A stretch of DNA of 64,000 nt from CAVTGO01 sp963734275 (GTDB lineage: Bacteria; Actinomycetota; UBA4738; HRBIN12). Positions 8,035 through 16,065 of the stretch are shown piece after piece; position 1 is the first letter of the stretch; the number at the start of each line of letters is the position of its first letter. Both the position numbers and the translations under genes were made by a program. The stretch is taken from positions 62,001-126,000 of the forward strand of contig CAVTGO010000006.1 in NCBI GenBank assembly GCA_963734275.1, in the 5' to 3' direction. The notes below the pieces were generated by a model. It had not been told where the DNA came from. It was given only the letters and a program-made list of their open reading frames with translations, and ran no database searches.

Positions 8035-8464
8035 ATCACCTCCGATCCGCAGGGCGCCGATCGGCGCCGTTGGGATGCGACCCCTTCGATGTGATCCCCC
8101 TGCAGGAGTCAGGCCACGTGAGTGACGCGCTGTCGATACTAGGCGCGGGCCCGATCCGTTCGCAAGGCGTGGATGGCGAGGCTGCCTCGATGATGGTGGT
8201 GAGTGTCCCGAGACGATGTGTGGAAACGGAGATCCGTGCCTAGGCGCAGCAACCTGAGGGATCCGGTGGCCGGTGCCTTGGGTTCATTCCCCTCTCGTAC
8301 CGCTGGCCGCTCCCAGACCTATCAGGGATCCTCGACGATCCTCCGGAGCTCTTTCGCCCGGTCGCGAAGGTCCTTGAAGTACTCCGTGCCGGTGGAGTCC
8401 GAAGGTCTCCCCGGATCGATCCAGGAGCCTCGCGATCTACGAGCTCATTAGGAGCCGCGGACCC
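8035..8464 (+). other. Non-coding interval with tRNA-derived and gene-fragment debris
   Basis: About 430 bases without an intact gene. It holds the ribosome binding site of the ABC ATPase gene (8037-8045), the decayed tRNA-like sequence at 8238-8302, and on the minus strand a short open tail ending at a TGA at 8322-8324 whose last residues read EYFKDLRDRAKELRRIVEDP. That tail looks like the end of a lost helical protein, but no start or family can be given. Promoters for the divergent genes at 8034 and 8465 must lie here; none was identified by eye. Confidence 0.5.
8238..8302 (+). repeat. Degenerate third copy of the tRNA-Leu-linked sequence
   Basis: This stretch aligns with 2083-2152 not only over the tRNA-like part (ATCCGGTG, GGTTC, CCCCTCTCG, ACC) but also over the upstream non-tRNA bases GCCT..GGC and GCAGCAACCT. 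The T-arm retains only a GGG/CCC core and no 5' tRNA half can be folded, so it is not a working tRNA. It appears to be a decayed relative of the attachment-like copy at 2104. Confidence 0.55.
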
Positions 8465-8812
8465 GTGGTGACGATCGAGGACGTCCGATCGCTCGCGATG
8501 GGGCTGCCGCGCACCACCGAGGCGCTCGTGCGCGACCGCGTGAAGTTCCGCGTGGGGCGGTACGTCTATGTGTCGTTCTCGCCCGACGAGACTGTCATGG
8601 GGTTCGCGTTCCCGAAGGAGGAACGCGACGCGTTGGTGGCCTCGGAGCCGGACACCTTCATGATGCCGAGCCGATCCGACCTCCGGTACAACTGGGTGCT
8701 CGTCCGGCTGGCAGCTATCGACGCGACGGAGATGCGTGAACTCGTGCTCGACGCCTGGAGGATGGTCGTCCCCAAGGGAGTGGCTGCCGCGTACGACGAG
8801 CACCATCCGTGA
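8465..8812 (+). CDS. MmcQ/YjbR family protein
   Basis: 115 residues, of the usual size for the MmcQ/YjbR (CyaY-like fold) family. Typical features are the N-terminal helix ending in GLPRTTEALV, the central strand pair KFRVGRYVYVSF, and a C-terminal helix (MRELVLDAWRMVVPKGVAA). Members are described as DNA-binding-like proteins of unclear role. Starts are a GTG pair at 8465/8468. It is transcribed alone, away from the sugar operon. Confidence 0.8.
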   Translation: MVTIEDVRSLAMGLPRTTEALVRDRVKFRVGRYVYVSFSPDETVMGFAFPKEERDALVASEPDTFMMPSRSDLRYNWVLVRLAAIDATEMRELVLDAWRMVVPKGVAAAYDEHHP

Positions 8813-8919
8813 CGACCGAGCTCCGTCGATGCGGGCGAGTACGAACTGAAGGGCGTCCCCGGCAGCTGGACCTTTGTTCGTGGTTTCCGGGGTCTAGCGG
8901 CAGCCAAAGAGGGTGCCGC

Positions 8920-9306
8920 TCACTCCTTGCTGATGCTCCTCGCAAGATCGCGCATCGAGACCACACCCACCACGACATCGGCTTCCACCACCGGGAGGTG
9001 CCGGAACCCGCCGGCGAGCATCTGATCCAGCGCCTCGCCCACCGGAGTGTCGGGGGCGACCGTCGCCGGATCCTGGGTCATCCACTTGGAGACCGACGAC
9101 ACCCTGGCGGCATCCGCCTTGGAGGACTCGGCCATGGCCCGGAGCATGTCCCGCTCGGTGAAGATGCCGATGAGCGAGCCGTCCTGAAGGACCAGGACCG
9201 ACCCGGCGTGCCCCGCCGACATCGCTCGCGCGGCCTCCATCAAGGTGATCGAAGGATCGACCGTGACCAACTCGGTCGTCATGATCTGGCGCACGGTGGT
9301 CAACAC
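8920..9306 (-). CDS. Tandem CBS-domain protein
   Basis: 128 residues made almost entirely of two CBS motifs: VRQIMTTELVTVDPSITLMEAARAM and VSKWMTQDPATVAPDTPVGEAL, each followed by a hydrophobic core and a closing strand (GIFTERDMLRAMAE; GVVSMRDLARSISK). Paired CBS domains bind adenosine nucleotides or related ligands and regulate partner proteins. With no fused enzymatic domain this is a stand-alone sensor. The start is GTG at 9306. A larger CBS-containing regulator lies at 46946. Confidence 0.88.
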   Translation of the reverse strand: MLTTVRQIMTTELVTVDPSITLMEAARAMSAGHAGSVLVLQDGSLIGIFTERDMLRAMAESSKADAARVSSVSKWMTQDPATVAPDTPVGEALDQMLAGGFRHLPVVEADVVVGVVSMRDLARSISKE

Positions 9307-9471
9307 CTGGTCACCATCCCCGGCCCCCTTCCGACCTCGTGCCTTCCTACCTCATCATCCTCGTCAAGCCCCGTGCCTGACGAGGTGGCTGAACCCTGAC
9401 GAGGCGAGGCCGCCGACTCGCGCGGAACCCGCGAGGTAGGATCGGGGCTTATCCGTGTCGGGGAGGTCGCC

Positions 9472-9675
9472 GTGCCGATGGTCTGGGGTCTGTCCAAGTC
9501 GGACGCGAACTACCGGCCGGCCACGAAGCCCGAGCTCCGATGCGCCGAGTGCAAGTTCATGTTCCCGCGACTGGCGGTCGGCGGCTGCAGGTACGTCCGA
9601 GGCGTGATCAACGCGGGCGACTTCTGCGACGAGTTCGTTCCCCGCCACGGCCAACGACCAGCGGCGGGCTCCTAG
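9472..9675 (+). CDS. HiPIP-like iron-sulfur mini-protein (putative)
   Basis: 67 residues from a GTG at 9472. Four cysteines (24, 27, 39, 52) are spaced CX2CX11CX12C, and the surroundings RCAECKFMF, GGCRYVRGVI and DFCDEFVPR resemble high-potential iron-sulfur proteins, which hold one 4Fe-4S cluster with such spacing. There is no Tat signal, unlike most HiPIPs, so it would stay in the cytoplasm. It lies 39 nt upstream of an F420-type PPOX protein in the same direction. A plain zinc-binding role is the main alternative. Confidence 0.6.
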   Translation: MPMVWGLSKSDANYRPATKPELRCAECKFMFPRLAVGGCRYVRGVINAGDFCDEFVPRHGQRPAAGS

Positions 9676-9714
9676 CGAAGGAGCTCGACCCGGGGCTCGT
9701 ACGCTTGTCTCGCC

Positions 9715-10125
9715 ATGAACGAGATGGAGGCTCGTGCGCGCTTCGCGACCGCTCGCGTTGCCCGGCTGGCGACGGTCCGCGCCGACGGAGCGCCGCACCT
9801 CGTTCCCGTGGTGTTCGTCCTCGAAGGCGACACGGTATGGCTGGTGATCGACGAGAAACCGAAGCGGCATCGTCGGTTACAGCGTCTCGTCAACATCCGG
9901 GCCGAACCACGCGTGAGCCTCCTCGTCGACTCCTACGACGAAGACTGGAGCCATCTCTGGTGGATCCGTGCCGACGGTCTCGCTCGGATCATCGACGAAG
10001 GCACGGAGCTCGAACGGGCACTGAGTCTGCTCCTCGACAGGTATCCGCAGGAACAGGAGCAGCCACCGGAAGGGCCGGCCCTGGCGGTGGTGATCGAACG
10101 GTGGCGCTCCTGGTCGGCGGGCTGA
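9715..10125 (+). CDS. PPOX-class F420-dependent oxidoreductase (TIGR03668 type)
   Basis: 136 residues with the split-barrel flavin/deazaflavin fold. The N-terminal ARFATARVARLATVRADGAPHLVPVVFVLEGD and the core LVNIRAEPRVSLLVDSYDEDWSHLWWIRADG are characteristic of the small F420-binding PPOX group. These enzymes use reduced F420 to reduce small molecules, and the substrate is unknown here. Its presence implies F420 biosynthesis elsewhere in the genome. The gene follows the HiPIP-like ORF, which is a possible electron-transfer neighbour. Confidence 0.85.
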   Translation: MNEMEARARFATARVARLATVRADGAPHLVPVVFVLEGDTVWLVIDEKPKRHRRLQRLVNIRAEPRVSLLVDSYDEDWSHLWWIRADGLARIIDEGTELERALSLLLDRYPQEQEQPPEGPALAVVIERWRSWSAG

Positions 10126-10254
10126 ACGACACCGCCGTCGATGCCGCGCGCCGCAAGCCCGACCGTGCCTTCGAGCCTGCCCCTTGCCCCCAAGGTCTCC
10201 CGAGGGATGTAATCAGCGGGACGAACGGGCCACCGCCAGCGAGGAGGATGCGCC

Positions 10255-10539
10255 GTGCCACCGAAGAAGACCTCTGCGAAGAAGGGCACGACGAAGAAGG
10301 GCATATCCAAGAAGGGCGAGGCCAAGAAGGCCACGCAGACCGCGTCGGGCCGATCGGGCGATCTCATCCTCATCGACTCGCCTCAGGTCGGCTCCATGCC
10401 TCGCGAGGGCGAGGTCTTGGAAGTCATCCATGGTGAGGTCAGCGTCAGCTACCGGGTCCGGTGGACGGACGGACATCAGACCCTGATCACACCGAACAGC
10501 GGGTCCGCCCGCATCGTCCGGGCATCGAAGAGAGCCTGA
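10255..10539 (+). CDS. DUF1918-type protein with lysine-rich N-terminal tail
   Basis: 94 residues from a GTG at 10255, preceded by GAGGAGG. Residues 36-90 form an SH3-like small barrel (GDLILIDSPQVGSMPREGEVLEVI, YRVRWTDGHQTLITP) as in DUF1918. The first 30 residues are a lysine/alanine/threonine tail (KKTSAKKGTTKKG) like those of bacterial histone H1-like proteins. The tail suggests binding to DNA or RNA; this is inference, since DUF1918 proteins usually lack it. Confidence 0.8.
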   Translation: MPPKKTSAKKGTTKKGISKKGEAKKATQTASGRSGDLILIDSPQVGSMPREGEVLEVIHGEVSVSYRVRWTDGHQTLITPNSGSARIVRASKRA

Positions 10540-10581
10540 GCTTCTCCTTCTCGGCGCGTGAATTCGAAGGCAGACGCCGGA

Positions 10582-11559
10582 TCAACCCGTCTGCGCCCTC
10601 ATCGATGCGGCGATGAGCTCAGCGTGGGCATCGATGAAGCGCTCGAGGCCCGGCTTGCGGACGTTGAGACCGAGGTTGAGCTGATGGAGGCGACGCGCCG
10701 CGATGAGCGCAGCGAGGGTCTCGGCATCGCAGTCGGGCCAGGCCCGAACCTCCTCGTAGCCCCCCTGAACGCTTCGACCAGGAGCTCCGGGTCCTCGTTC
10801 CGCTGGAGATCGGCGATCGTGATCGCGACGTCTTGGAGCTCGAAGCCCCAGAACAGGTCCTGGAAATCGATCACCGTGAAGACACCCCTCGAGACGATGA
10901 CGTTGGCAGGAACGAGGTCGCCGTGCAGGAGGTGCGGAGCGTGCGGCGGATGCCGCCACAGGCGATCGATCGCCCGCTGCGCTCGATCGGCCGCCTCGGA
11001 GAACAGCGTCCCGTAAGGCGATACGAGCTCATCGAGTCGAGGCTCGTTGCGCCAGTACAGGACGCGATCCGCGACCAGCGCCTTCGGAGCCGCAGCCGGC
11101 GCATGTGCGGCCCCGTGCTCGTGCAGGAGAGCGCTCAGCCGCCCCATGGTCCGGACGCGATCGAGGGTCATGCGCTCGTCCATCGTTGTCCCTGGAACCC
11201 ACTCGAACGAGACGCACATCCGCGTCTCGGGAACGCCCGGCGAACCGGCTTCCACGACGAGCGCCCCGTCGGTTGCGGCGATGACTCGCGCAACGCGCAC
11301 GGTCTCGCTTTCCGCGGAGCGCCTCGAGCCAGTTCGCCTCGGTTCCCTCCGAGCCGACCGCGTGGATACGCTGGGAAGCTCCCACCCGCAGGGCGACCCT
11401 GGAGCCATCCTCGGTATCGATGCGGAAGATCGCGTTGAAGGACTCGGCCACGAGCGAGCAGCTCAGGGCCCTGTAGCCGTACCGGTCACACGCCTCCAGC
11501 GCGAGCGTGCGGAGACGACGGAGCCGGCCGCGAGGGGTTAGCCGATCGAAGGAGCGCAT
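10582..11559 (-). pseudogene. Aminoglycoside/choline-type phosphotransferase, two compensating frameshifts
   Basis: The protein can be followed through three reading-frame segments. It begins in one frame (MRSFDRLTPRGRL, then ESFNAIFRIDTEDGSRVALRVG), shifts near 11310 to a second (SETVRVARVIAATDGALVVEAG), and returns near 10768 to the first (GYEEVRAWPDCDAETLA). The second site is a run of six G where seven would keep frame. The family signatures HLLHGDLVPANVIV and VIDFQDLFWGFELQD (catalytic loop Asp and DFG-like motif of APH-fold kinases) are intact. It is either a recently inactivated gene or a sequence with two indel errors. ATG at 11559 is the assumed start; 11616 is an alternative. Confidence 0.8.
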
Positions 11560-11703
11560 CCGCGCCCGGATCCCGTGGTCACAACCGAAGGATACGTTCG
11601 CCCGCTGATCGCCCATCGCCGCCGAACCCAGTCGCCGTCGGCTGGCGCCGGCGAGAGCATCCGCATAGCCTTCGGGCCGTCACCGAGCAAGGAGGTCCTC
11701 GCC

Positions 11704-12561
11704 ATGTCCACGATCCCTGGGATCCGACGATCGCTCGCCGTCGCGGCGGCGCTCGCCCTGTTCGCATCCGGCGCGCTCACCGCCACGGTGCTCCGCGAGA
11801 CGGCCTCTGGCGTCGAGCGCGCCCCGGTCGCCCTGCCGCCCTTTTCCGAGGTCGTGAACCTCTCGCACGTGAACGACCCGGCGAGGACGCCGATCTTCCC
11901 CGGCGATCCGGCGTTCACGATCGAAACCGTGTTCGACGTGGAGAACGACGGCTACTACCTCGAGCTCGTCACGGAGGGCACCCACACCGGCACGCACTAC
12001 TCGGCGCCGTGCCACTTCCATGCGGGCGCCCTGTGCATGGACGACCTGTCCCCGTCGGACCTCGTCCTCCCGGCCGTCGTCCTCGACGTGCGCGACGATG
12101 TCGCCGCCGATCCCGACCACATCGTGACCGTCGCCGACCTGAAGGCGTTCGAGGACGAGCACGGGGAGATGCCCGCCGGCGCGGCCGTGCTGCTGCTGAC
12201 CGGCTGCGACGCGTACTGGACGGACGGGGACACGGACGGCGAGCCGAACTACTTCAACTGCGGCTCCGGCCGCTCGGGCGACCACCAGCCCGGGTTCTCG
12301 CGCAACGCCGTGCAGTGGCTGATCGAGACCGGCGTGCTCGGACGGTCCGGCGCGCTCGGGACGGACACCTTCGGCCCCGACCCGTCCTCGGACGGCTACT
12401 TCATCCCCACCTGGCTGACGCTCCGCCGGCACCGCGTGACGATCGAGAACCTCACGAACCTTGATGCCCTGCCGCCGACGGGGGGATGGATCGCGCTCGG
12501 GAGCCCGCGCAACGTGAACGGCTCGGGCTCACCGGGCACGGTGTTCGGCTTCGTCCCGTAG
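11704..12561 (+). CDS. Secreted cyclase-family protein (kynurenine-formamidase-like fold)
   Basis: 285 residues from ATG 11704, supported by AAGGAGG 9 nt upstream. A signal peptide or N-terminal anchor (SLAVAAALALFASGALTA) is followed by a PF04199-type domain: VNLSHVNDPARTPIFPGDP, the metal motif region EGTHTGTHYSAPCHFHAG, and a late TWLTLRRHRVTIENLTNLDALP. Family members hydrolyse cyclic amides or esters using metal bound by HxGTHxDxPxH; here the Asp is Ser (HTGTHYSAPCH). Export is also unusual for this enzyme family. The gene is divergent from the frameshifted phosphotransferase. Confidence 0.85.
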   Translation: MSTIPGIRRSLAVAAALALFASGALTATVLRETASGVERAPVALPPFSEVVNLSHVNDPARTPIFPGDPAFTIETVFDVENDGYYLELVTEGTHTGTHYSAPCHFHAGALCMDDLSPSDLVLPAVVLDVRDDVAADPDHIVTVADLKAFEDEHGEMPAGAAVLLLTGCDAYWTDGDTDGEPNYFNCGSGRSGDHQPGFSRNAVQWLIETGVLGRSGALGTDTFGPDPSSDGYFIPTWLTLRRHRVTIENLTNLDALPPTGGWIALGSPRNVNGSGSPGTVFGFVP

Positions 12562-12571
12562 CCCACTAAGC

Positions 12572-13183
12572 GTGGTCGCACGAGATCTGTCCCGGCTTGA
12601 CCGACCGACGGGCGGAGCGTCAAGCTACGGTTCACTTTCGCGCGAGACCGGGGAGGAGATCATCGCGGTCCTGGGGTTGGTCCTCATCGCGACGGGCGCC
12701 TTGGGCGTGCTCGCGCTCGTCGACCTGTTGCTCGAGAGCACGCTCACGGGCGGGTCCGAACTCGTGCTCCTCGGCGCATCGCTCGCGCGGCCGCCTGCCG
12801 AGGACGCCGTGCTGGTCGTCGCGGCGCTCGCGGTGTCGACCACCGTGCTCCTGTTCCTCGGCGTCGCCGCCCTGCGGGGCCATCGCTCGAAGCGGCTGGA
12901 GGAGCGTCGGGAGCAGGTCGCGAGCCTCGACAACGGGAAGCGACTGCTCGAATACAAGGTCGAGATCCTCCTCGCCCAAGTGAGGGAGCTCGAGGGGCGC
13001 AAGGCTGCGCTCTCCGGTGCGTCCCATTCCGGCGTCTTGGCGGACCATGTCGAGCCGATGCAGGGGGAGCGCTTGGTCGTGCTCCCCGATCTGCCGCCCG
13101 ACGTCGACGAGGTCGGATCGCCCGAGGACAGGCCGGCGTCGGTGGAGGAGAGCGAGCCGGACCGCCCGAGGCGTTGGCCCTAG
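12572..13183 (+). CDS. Two-helix membrane protein with cytoplasmic coiled coil
   Basis: About 203 residues from the GTG at 12572; a later internal start near the first membrane segment is possible, because GGGGAGGAG lies just before it. Two hydrophobic segments (IIAVLGLVLIATGALGVLALVDLLL and AVLVVAALAVSTTVLLFLGVAAL) are followed by a charged coiled-coil region (RSKRLEERREQVASLDNGKRLLEYKVEILLAQVRELE) and an acidic proline-rich tail. The layout resembles small actinobacterial membrane proteins of unknown function. It follows the cyclase-family gene by 10 nt, so the two may be co-transcribed. Confidence 0.65.
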   Translation: MVARDLSRLDRPTGGASSYGSLSRETGEEIIAVLGLVLIATGALGVLALVDLLLESTLTGGSELVLLGASLARPPAEDAVLVVAALAVSTTVLLFLGVAALRGHRSKRLEERREQVASLDNGKRLLEYKVEILLAQVRELEGRKAALSGASHSGVLADHVEPMQGERLVVLPDLPPDVDEVGSPEDRPASVEESEPDRPRRWP

Positions 13184-13380
13184 GGCGTTGGGCCTAGGTC
13201 GAAAGTCTTCCGACACAGTCGGATGGCCCCTACCGCGCCGTGGCAGGGTCCCCCATCCTTCCTACTGAGGTCTGTCCGTCTCGATCCATCCGACCGCTGG
13301 GCGAGTGACACCCGAAGGCGCCAGGGACACATGGTTGACCCGGGTCGGTGGACCGAGGCGGATGGGCGTCATCCCCTTCG

Positions 13381-13746
13381 TTACGGCTGTCGCTCGAGGA
13401 ACTCCTCGATGTAGCGGTCGTCCCGAAGGAGGAAGTGGAAGTCGAGCAGATCGTCGGCCGTGAACGCCGGCCCGTCGGGTGGTATGTCCATCGGATCGAG
13501 CGGCTCGGAGGGAAGGAGCTCCCCCGCGGCCCCGCCGAGGAGAGTCTCCGGCGTGGCGAGGTCGACCCCCGCCGAGACCAGGAGCGCGACGATCTTCCTG
13601 TCGGCCGGCTTCTCGACCGGCGCGAAACAGTCCGGACAGGTGAACTGATAGACGGAGCGACCTTCACGAGGGGCATGGAGGAGGATCTCCTCGGGCCGCA
13701 TGTCGACCTCTCCGCAGCGAGGGCATCGGCTCCTGATCGTCGTCAT
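13381..13746 (-). CDS. Zinc-ribbon hypothetical protein
   Basis: 121 residues beginning MTTIRSRCPRCGEVDM. Two CxxC pairs (CPRC and CPDC, about 30 residues apart) should bind one zinc ion. The C-terminal half is acidic with a helical DDLLDFHFLLRDDRYIEEFLE segment. Similar small ribbon proteins occur widely in actinobacteria without a known role. It stands alone, separated from both neighbours. Confidence 0.75.
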   Translation of the reverse strand: MTTIRSRCPRCGEVDMRPEEILLHAPREGRSVYQFTCPDCFAPVEKPADRKIVALLVSAGVDLATPETLLGGAAGELLPSEPLDPMDIPPDGPAFTADDLLDFHFLLRDDRYIEEFLERQP

Positions 13747-13825
13747 GACACGCGTATCGGGGACCGCGGCCGAACGGTTGAGCGGAACCGGCGCGAACGG
13801 GACTACCTCGGACGGATGGTTTCTC

Positions 13826-14239
13826 TCACCCCTCGCTCCCCGAGCGTTCCTCCGCGAGTCGCGCGAGGTTCGCCAGCTGCTTCGCGTCGGCTCGGTTGAT
13901 CAACATCCTCGAGAGGGGTCGTATCCAGAACCGCAACCAGTAGGGGACGTAATTCACGCGTTGCACGGTCTCGGTGTAGACGATCCGTGAGCCGGCCCCG
14001 TCAGGGTGGATGTCGTACCGATGCGAGAAGTGGACCTCCCACGGCTTGCCCCGCTTGCGATCGAGCCGTGCGTCCGAGCTCTCCAGGCCGAGGAGCTTGA
14101 AGGCGTCATCGCTGGCGCGATCGCCCGACCAGATCAGGTGGGCGCCGAGGTCGGTGATGGTGTCGTAGACCGCCTCCGGGGGAGCCTCCGACTTCGCCGA
14201 GGTCTGCGTGCGGAACACGAACGAACGCTGGGCCGTCAT
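13826..14239 (-). CDS. SRPBCC (START-like) family protein
   Basis: 137 residues from ATG 14239. Features of the polyketide-cyclase/START-like fold are the opening strand RSFVFRTQTSAKSEAPPEAVYDTITDLGAHLIWSGD, a central antiparallel strand series (WEVHFSHRYDIHPDGAGSRIVYTETV) and a long C-terminal helix ending ANLARLAEE. Such proteins bind hydrophobic ligands. Its ATG overlaps the stop of the upstream alpha/beta hydrolase gene by 4 nt, so the two are coupled and may act together. Confidence 0.8.
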   Translation of the reverse strand: MTAQRSFVFRTQTSAKSEAPPEAVYDTITDLGAHLIWSGDRASDDAFKLLGLESSDARLDRKRGKPWEVHFSHRYDIHPDGAGSRIVYTETVQRVNYVPYWLRFWIRPLSRMLINRADAKQLANLARLAEERSGSEG

Positions 14240-15030
14240 CGCAGCATCCGCAGGACGGCGGGGAGCACCGGATCCACGGGGGCCGTATCCACGCCCAGGT
14301 GATCGGTCATCTCGATCGTGACGAACCTCGCGTTCGGGATCTCGTCGGCCGCGCGGCGTGCCTGTTCGTAGAAGTCCACGTCGTCCGCCGCGACGCAGAT
14401 GAGGCATCGGACGTCCCAGGCCCCGAGGTCCTCGCTGACCGCACCCTCGGCCATCGCCGAGCTCCACGCGGCCCGCATCGCCGCGTCGTCGCTGGCCAGG
14501 TACACGGCCCGGACTAGCTCGGGATAGCGGCCGCCGATGGCCTCGAACGCCTCGACCAGGGTCTGGATGCCGTGCTCTCGGGACGCGGCCATGGCCTGCC
14601 CCACCACGCGCGCGAGCGGGCCATCCGGATCGATCGCGTACGGCTGCTGGCCGACGATCACGAGCGATCGCGCGCGCTCGGGCGCGTGTTCGCCGATCCC
14701 GAAGGCTAGCCTGCCGCCCCAGGAGATGCCGATGACGTGCGCTCGCTCGATGCCGAGCTCGTCGAGGACCGCCACCACATCGGCCACCCGGAGGGGCATC
14801 GCGTACGCCTCCGCGTCGTGGGGCTTGTCGCTCCGTCCGTGACCCCGGTGATCGACGAAGACGAGTCGGAACTCCTCCGACAGCTCCTGCATCGCTCGGG
14901 CGATCGGCGAGCCTCGCGCCAGGTCGACCGTATCGAGGAATCCCCCGAGGAACACGACCGGCGTGCCTTCGCCGCCGTCGTCCTCGAAGTACACCCGGCT
15001 GGCGTCAAGAGCGTTCCTGGCGTGCGGCAC
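14236..15030 (-). CDS. Alpha/beta hydrolase
   Basis: About 264 residues if GTG 15030 is the start; the frame remains open further upstream but the extra part does not look like protein. Canonical features are the oxyanion strand VVFLGGFLDT, VDHRGHGRSDKP, the nucleophile elbow GISWGGRL (Ser in G-x-S-x-G), and a late DHLG carrying the catalytic His. It hydrolyses an ester or similar bond of unknown substrate. It is translationally coupled to the downstream SRPBCC gene. Confidence 0.85.
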   Translation of the reverse strand: MPHARNALDASRVYFEDDGGEGTPVVFLGGFLDTVDLARGSPIARAMQELSEEFRLVFVDHRGHGRSDKPHDAEAYAMPLRVADVVAVLDELGIERAHVIGISWGGRLAFGIGEHAPERARSLVIVGQQPYAIDPDGPLARVVGQAMAASREHGIQTLVEAFEAIGGRYPELVRAVYLASDDAAMRAAWSSAMAEGAVSEDLGAWDVRCLICVAADDVDFYEQARRAADEIPNARFVTIEMTDHLGVDTAPVDPVLPAVLRMLR

Positions 15031-15261
15031 CTCCCGCCCATCATCGCACCCGCGATCCGAGCGGATGATGGGGTCGATATCTGGCCTGAACCAACCTGAC
15101 GGCCCGCACCGGGACGACGCTCGCATGACGCCCCGATCCGGACGTTCTTGAACGGACGACCTCCTAGAGCTTGATGCTTCTGCGCTTCGCGGCGCGCTCG
15201 CACGGCCGTCGTCTCCCTGACTGGAGCCCGGGCGCGAGTGCGCCTGTGAGATGGTTCCGCG

Positions 15262-16065
15262 GTGGCCGGCAAGGCAACGTCTGCCGAGGACGTGATGCGG
15301 GGAGTGGCGGGGGGCGCCATCCTCGGGGTGCCGCTGCTGTACACGCAGGAGACGTGGCTGCACGGGCGGACCGTCTCGCCGTGGGTGATCCTGGCGGGGG
15401 TGGTCGTCGCGTTCGGCGTGAACGTCGCCCTCTCGTACTTCGTGGGGTTCCGGCCGGGGCGGACCCACCGACCGACGGAGGACGCCTTCGTCGGGATGGG
15501 GCTGTCCGTCCTGCTCTCCGCCCTGTTGCTCGTGCTGTTGGCCCGGATCGGGCCCGGTACATCGGCGGAGAACGCGCTGGGCGTGACCGTCCTCACCTCG
15601 ATCCCCGTCAGCATCGGCTTCTCCCTCGGAGTGGCGCTCGCGCCGCGCCGAGGGGGCGAGAAGGCCGAGGAGATCCAGGGCGGGGGCGGTGACCTGCTGG
15701 TCGCGGCGGCCGGAGCGCTGGTGTTCGCCCTGAACATCGCTCCGACGGCCGAACCGATCCTGCTTGCCGCGGAACTTGACGGCGTCCGCCTCGGCCTCCT
15801 GGTAGTGGCCTCACTGGTGCTCCCCTACCTCATGGTCTTCTACGCCGAGTTCGGTGGACGCGAGCACCGTGTCGCGAGCGACGGTGCGACCCAAGGTCCG
15901 ATCACCGAGACGCTCCTGGCCTACGCCGTGGCGTTCGTCGTCTCCGCGGCGATGCTCGCGATGTTCGGCCGCGTGGACGCGTTGAACGGCGCCGCTACGG
16001 CGCGGGCGGTCACGTTGGCGTTCCCAGCCTCGATCGGGGCGGCTCTCGGGCGGTTGCTCGTATGA
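15262..16065 (+). CDS. TIGR02587 family integral membrane protein
   Basis: 267 residues from GTG 15262, with about seven hydrophobic segments. The N-terminal RGVAGGAILGVPLLYTQETWLHG and the motif NVALSYFVGFRPGRTHRPTEDAF are typical of the TIGR02587 group, whose function is unknown. The next gene, TIGR02588, overlaps it by 4 nt (ATGA); the two families are usually found together, so they probably form one membrane complex. Confidence 0.85.
   Translation: MAGKATSAEDVMRGVAGGAILGVPLLYTQETWLHGRTVSPWVILAGVVVAFGVNVALSYFVGFRPGRTHRPTEDAFVGMGLSVLLSALLLVLLARIGPGTSAENALGVTVLTSIPVSIGFSLGVALAPRRGGEKAEEIQGGGGDLLVAAAGALVFALNIAPTAEPILLAAELDGVRLGLLVVASLVLPYLMVFYAEFGGREHRVASDGATQGPITETLLAYAVAFVVSAAMLAMFGRVDALNGAATARAVTLAFPASIGAALGRLLV

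Noticed and set aside
8238..8302. A possible second functional tRNA
   Set aside because: No 5' half, no acceptor pairing and a broken T-arm; treated as a decayed copy.
13184..13380. Possible small gene in the 200-nt gap between the membrane protein and zinc-ribbon genes
   Set aside because: Short frames on either strand lack a binding site and residue bias; nothing could be supported.
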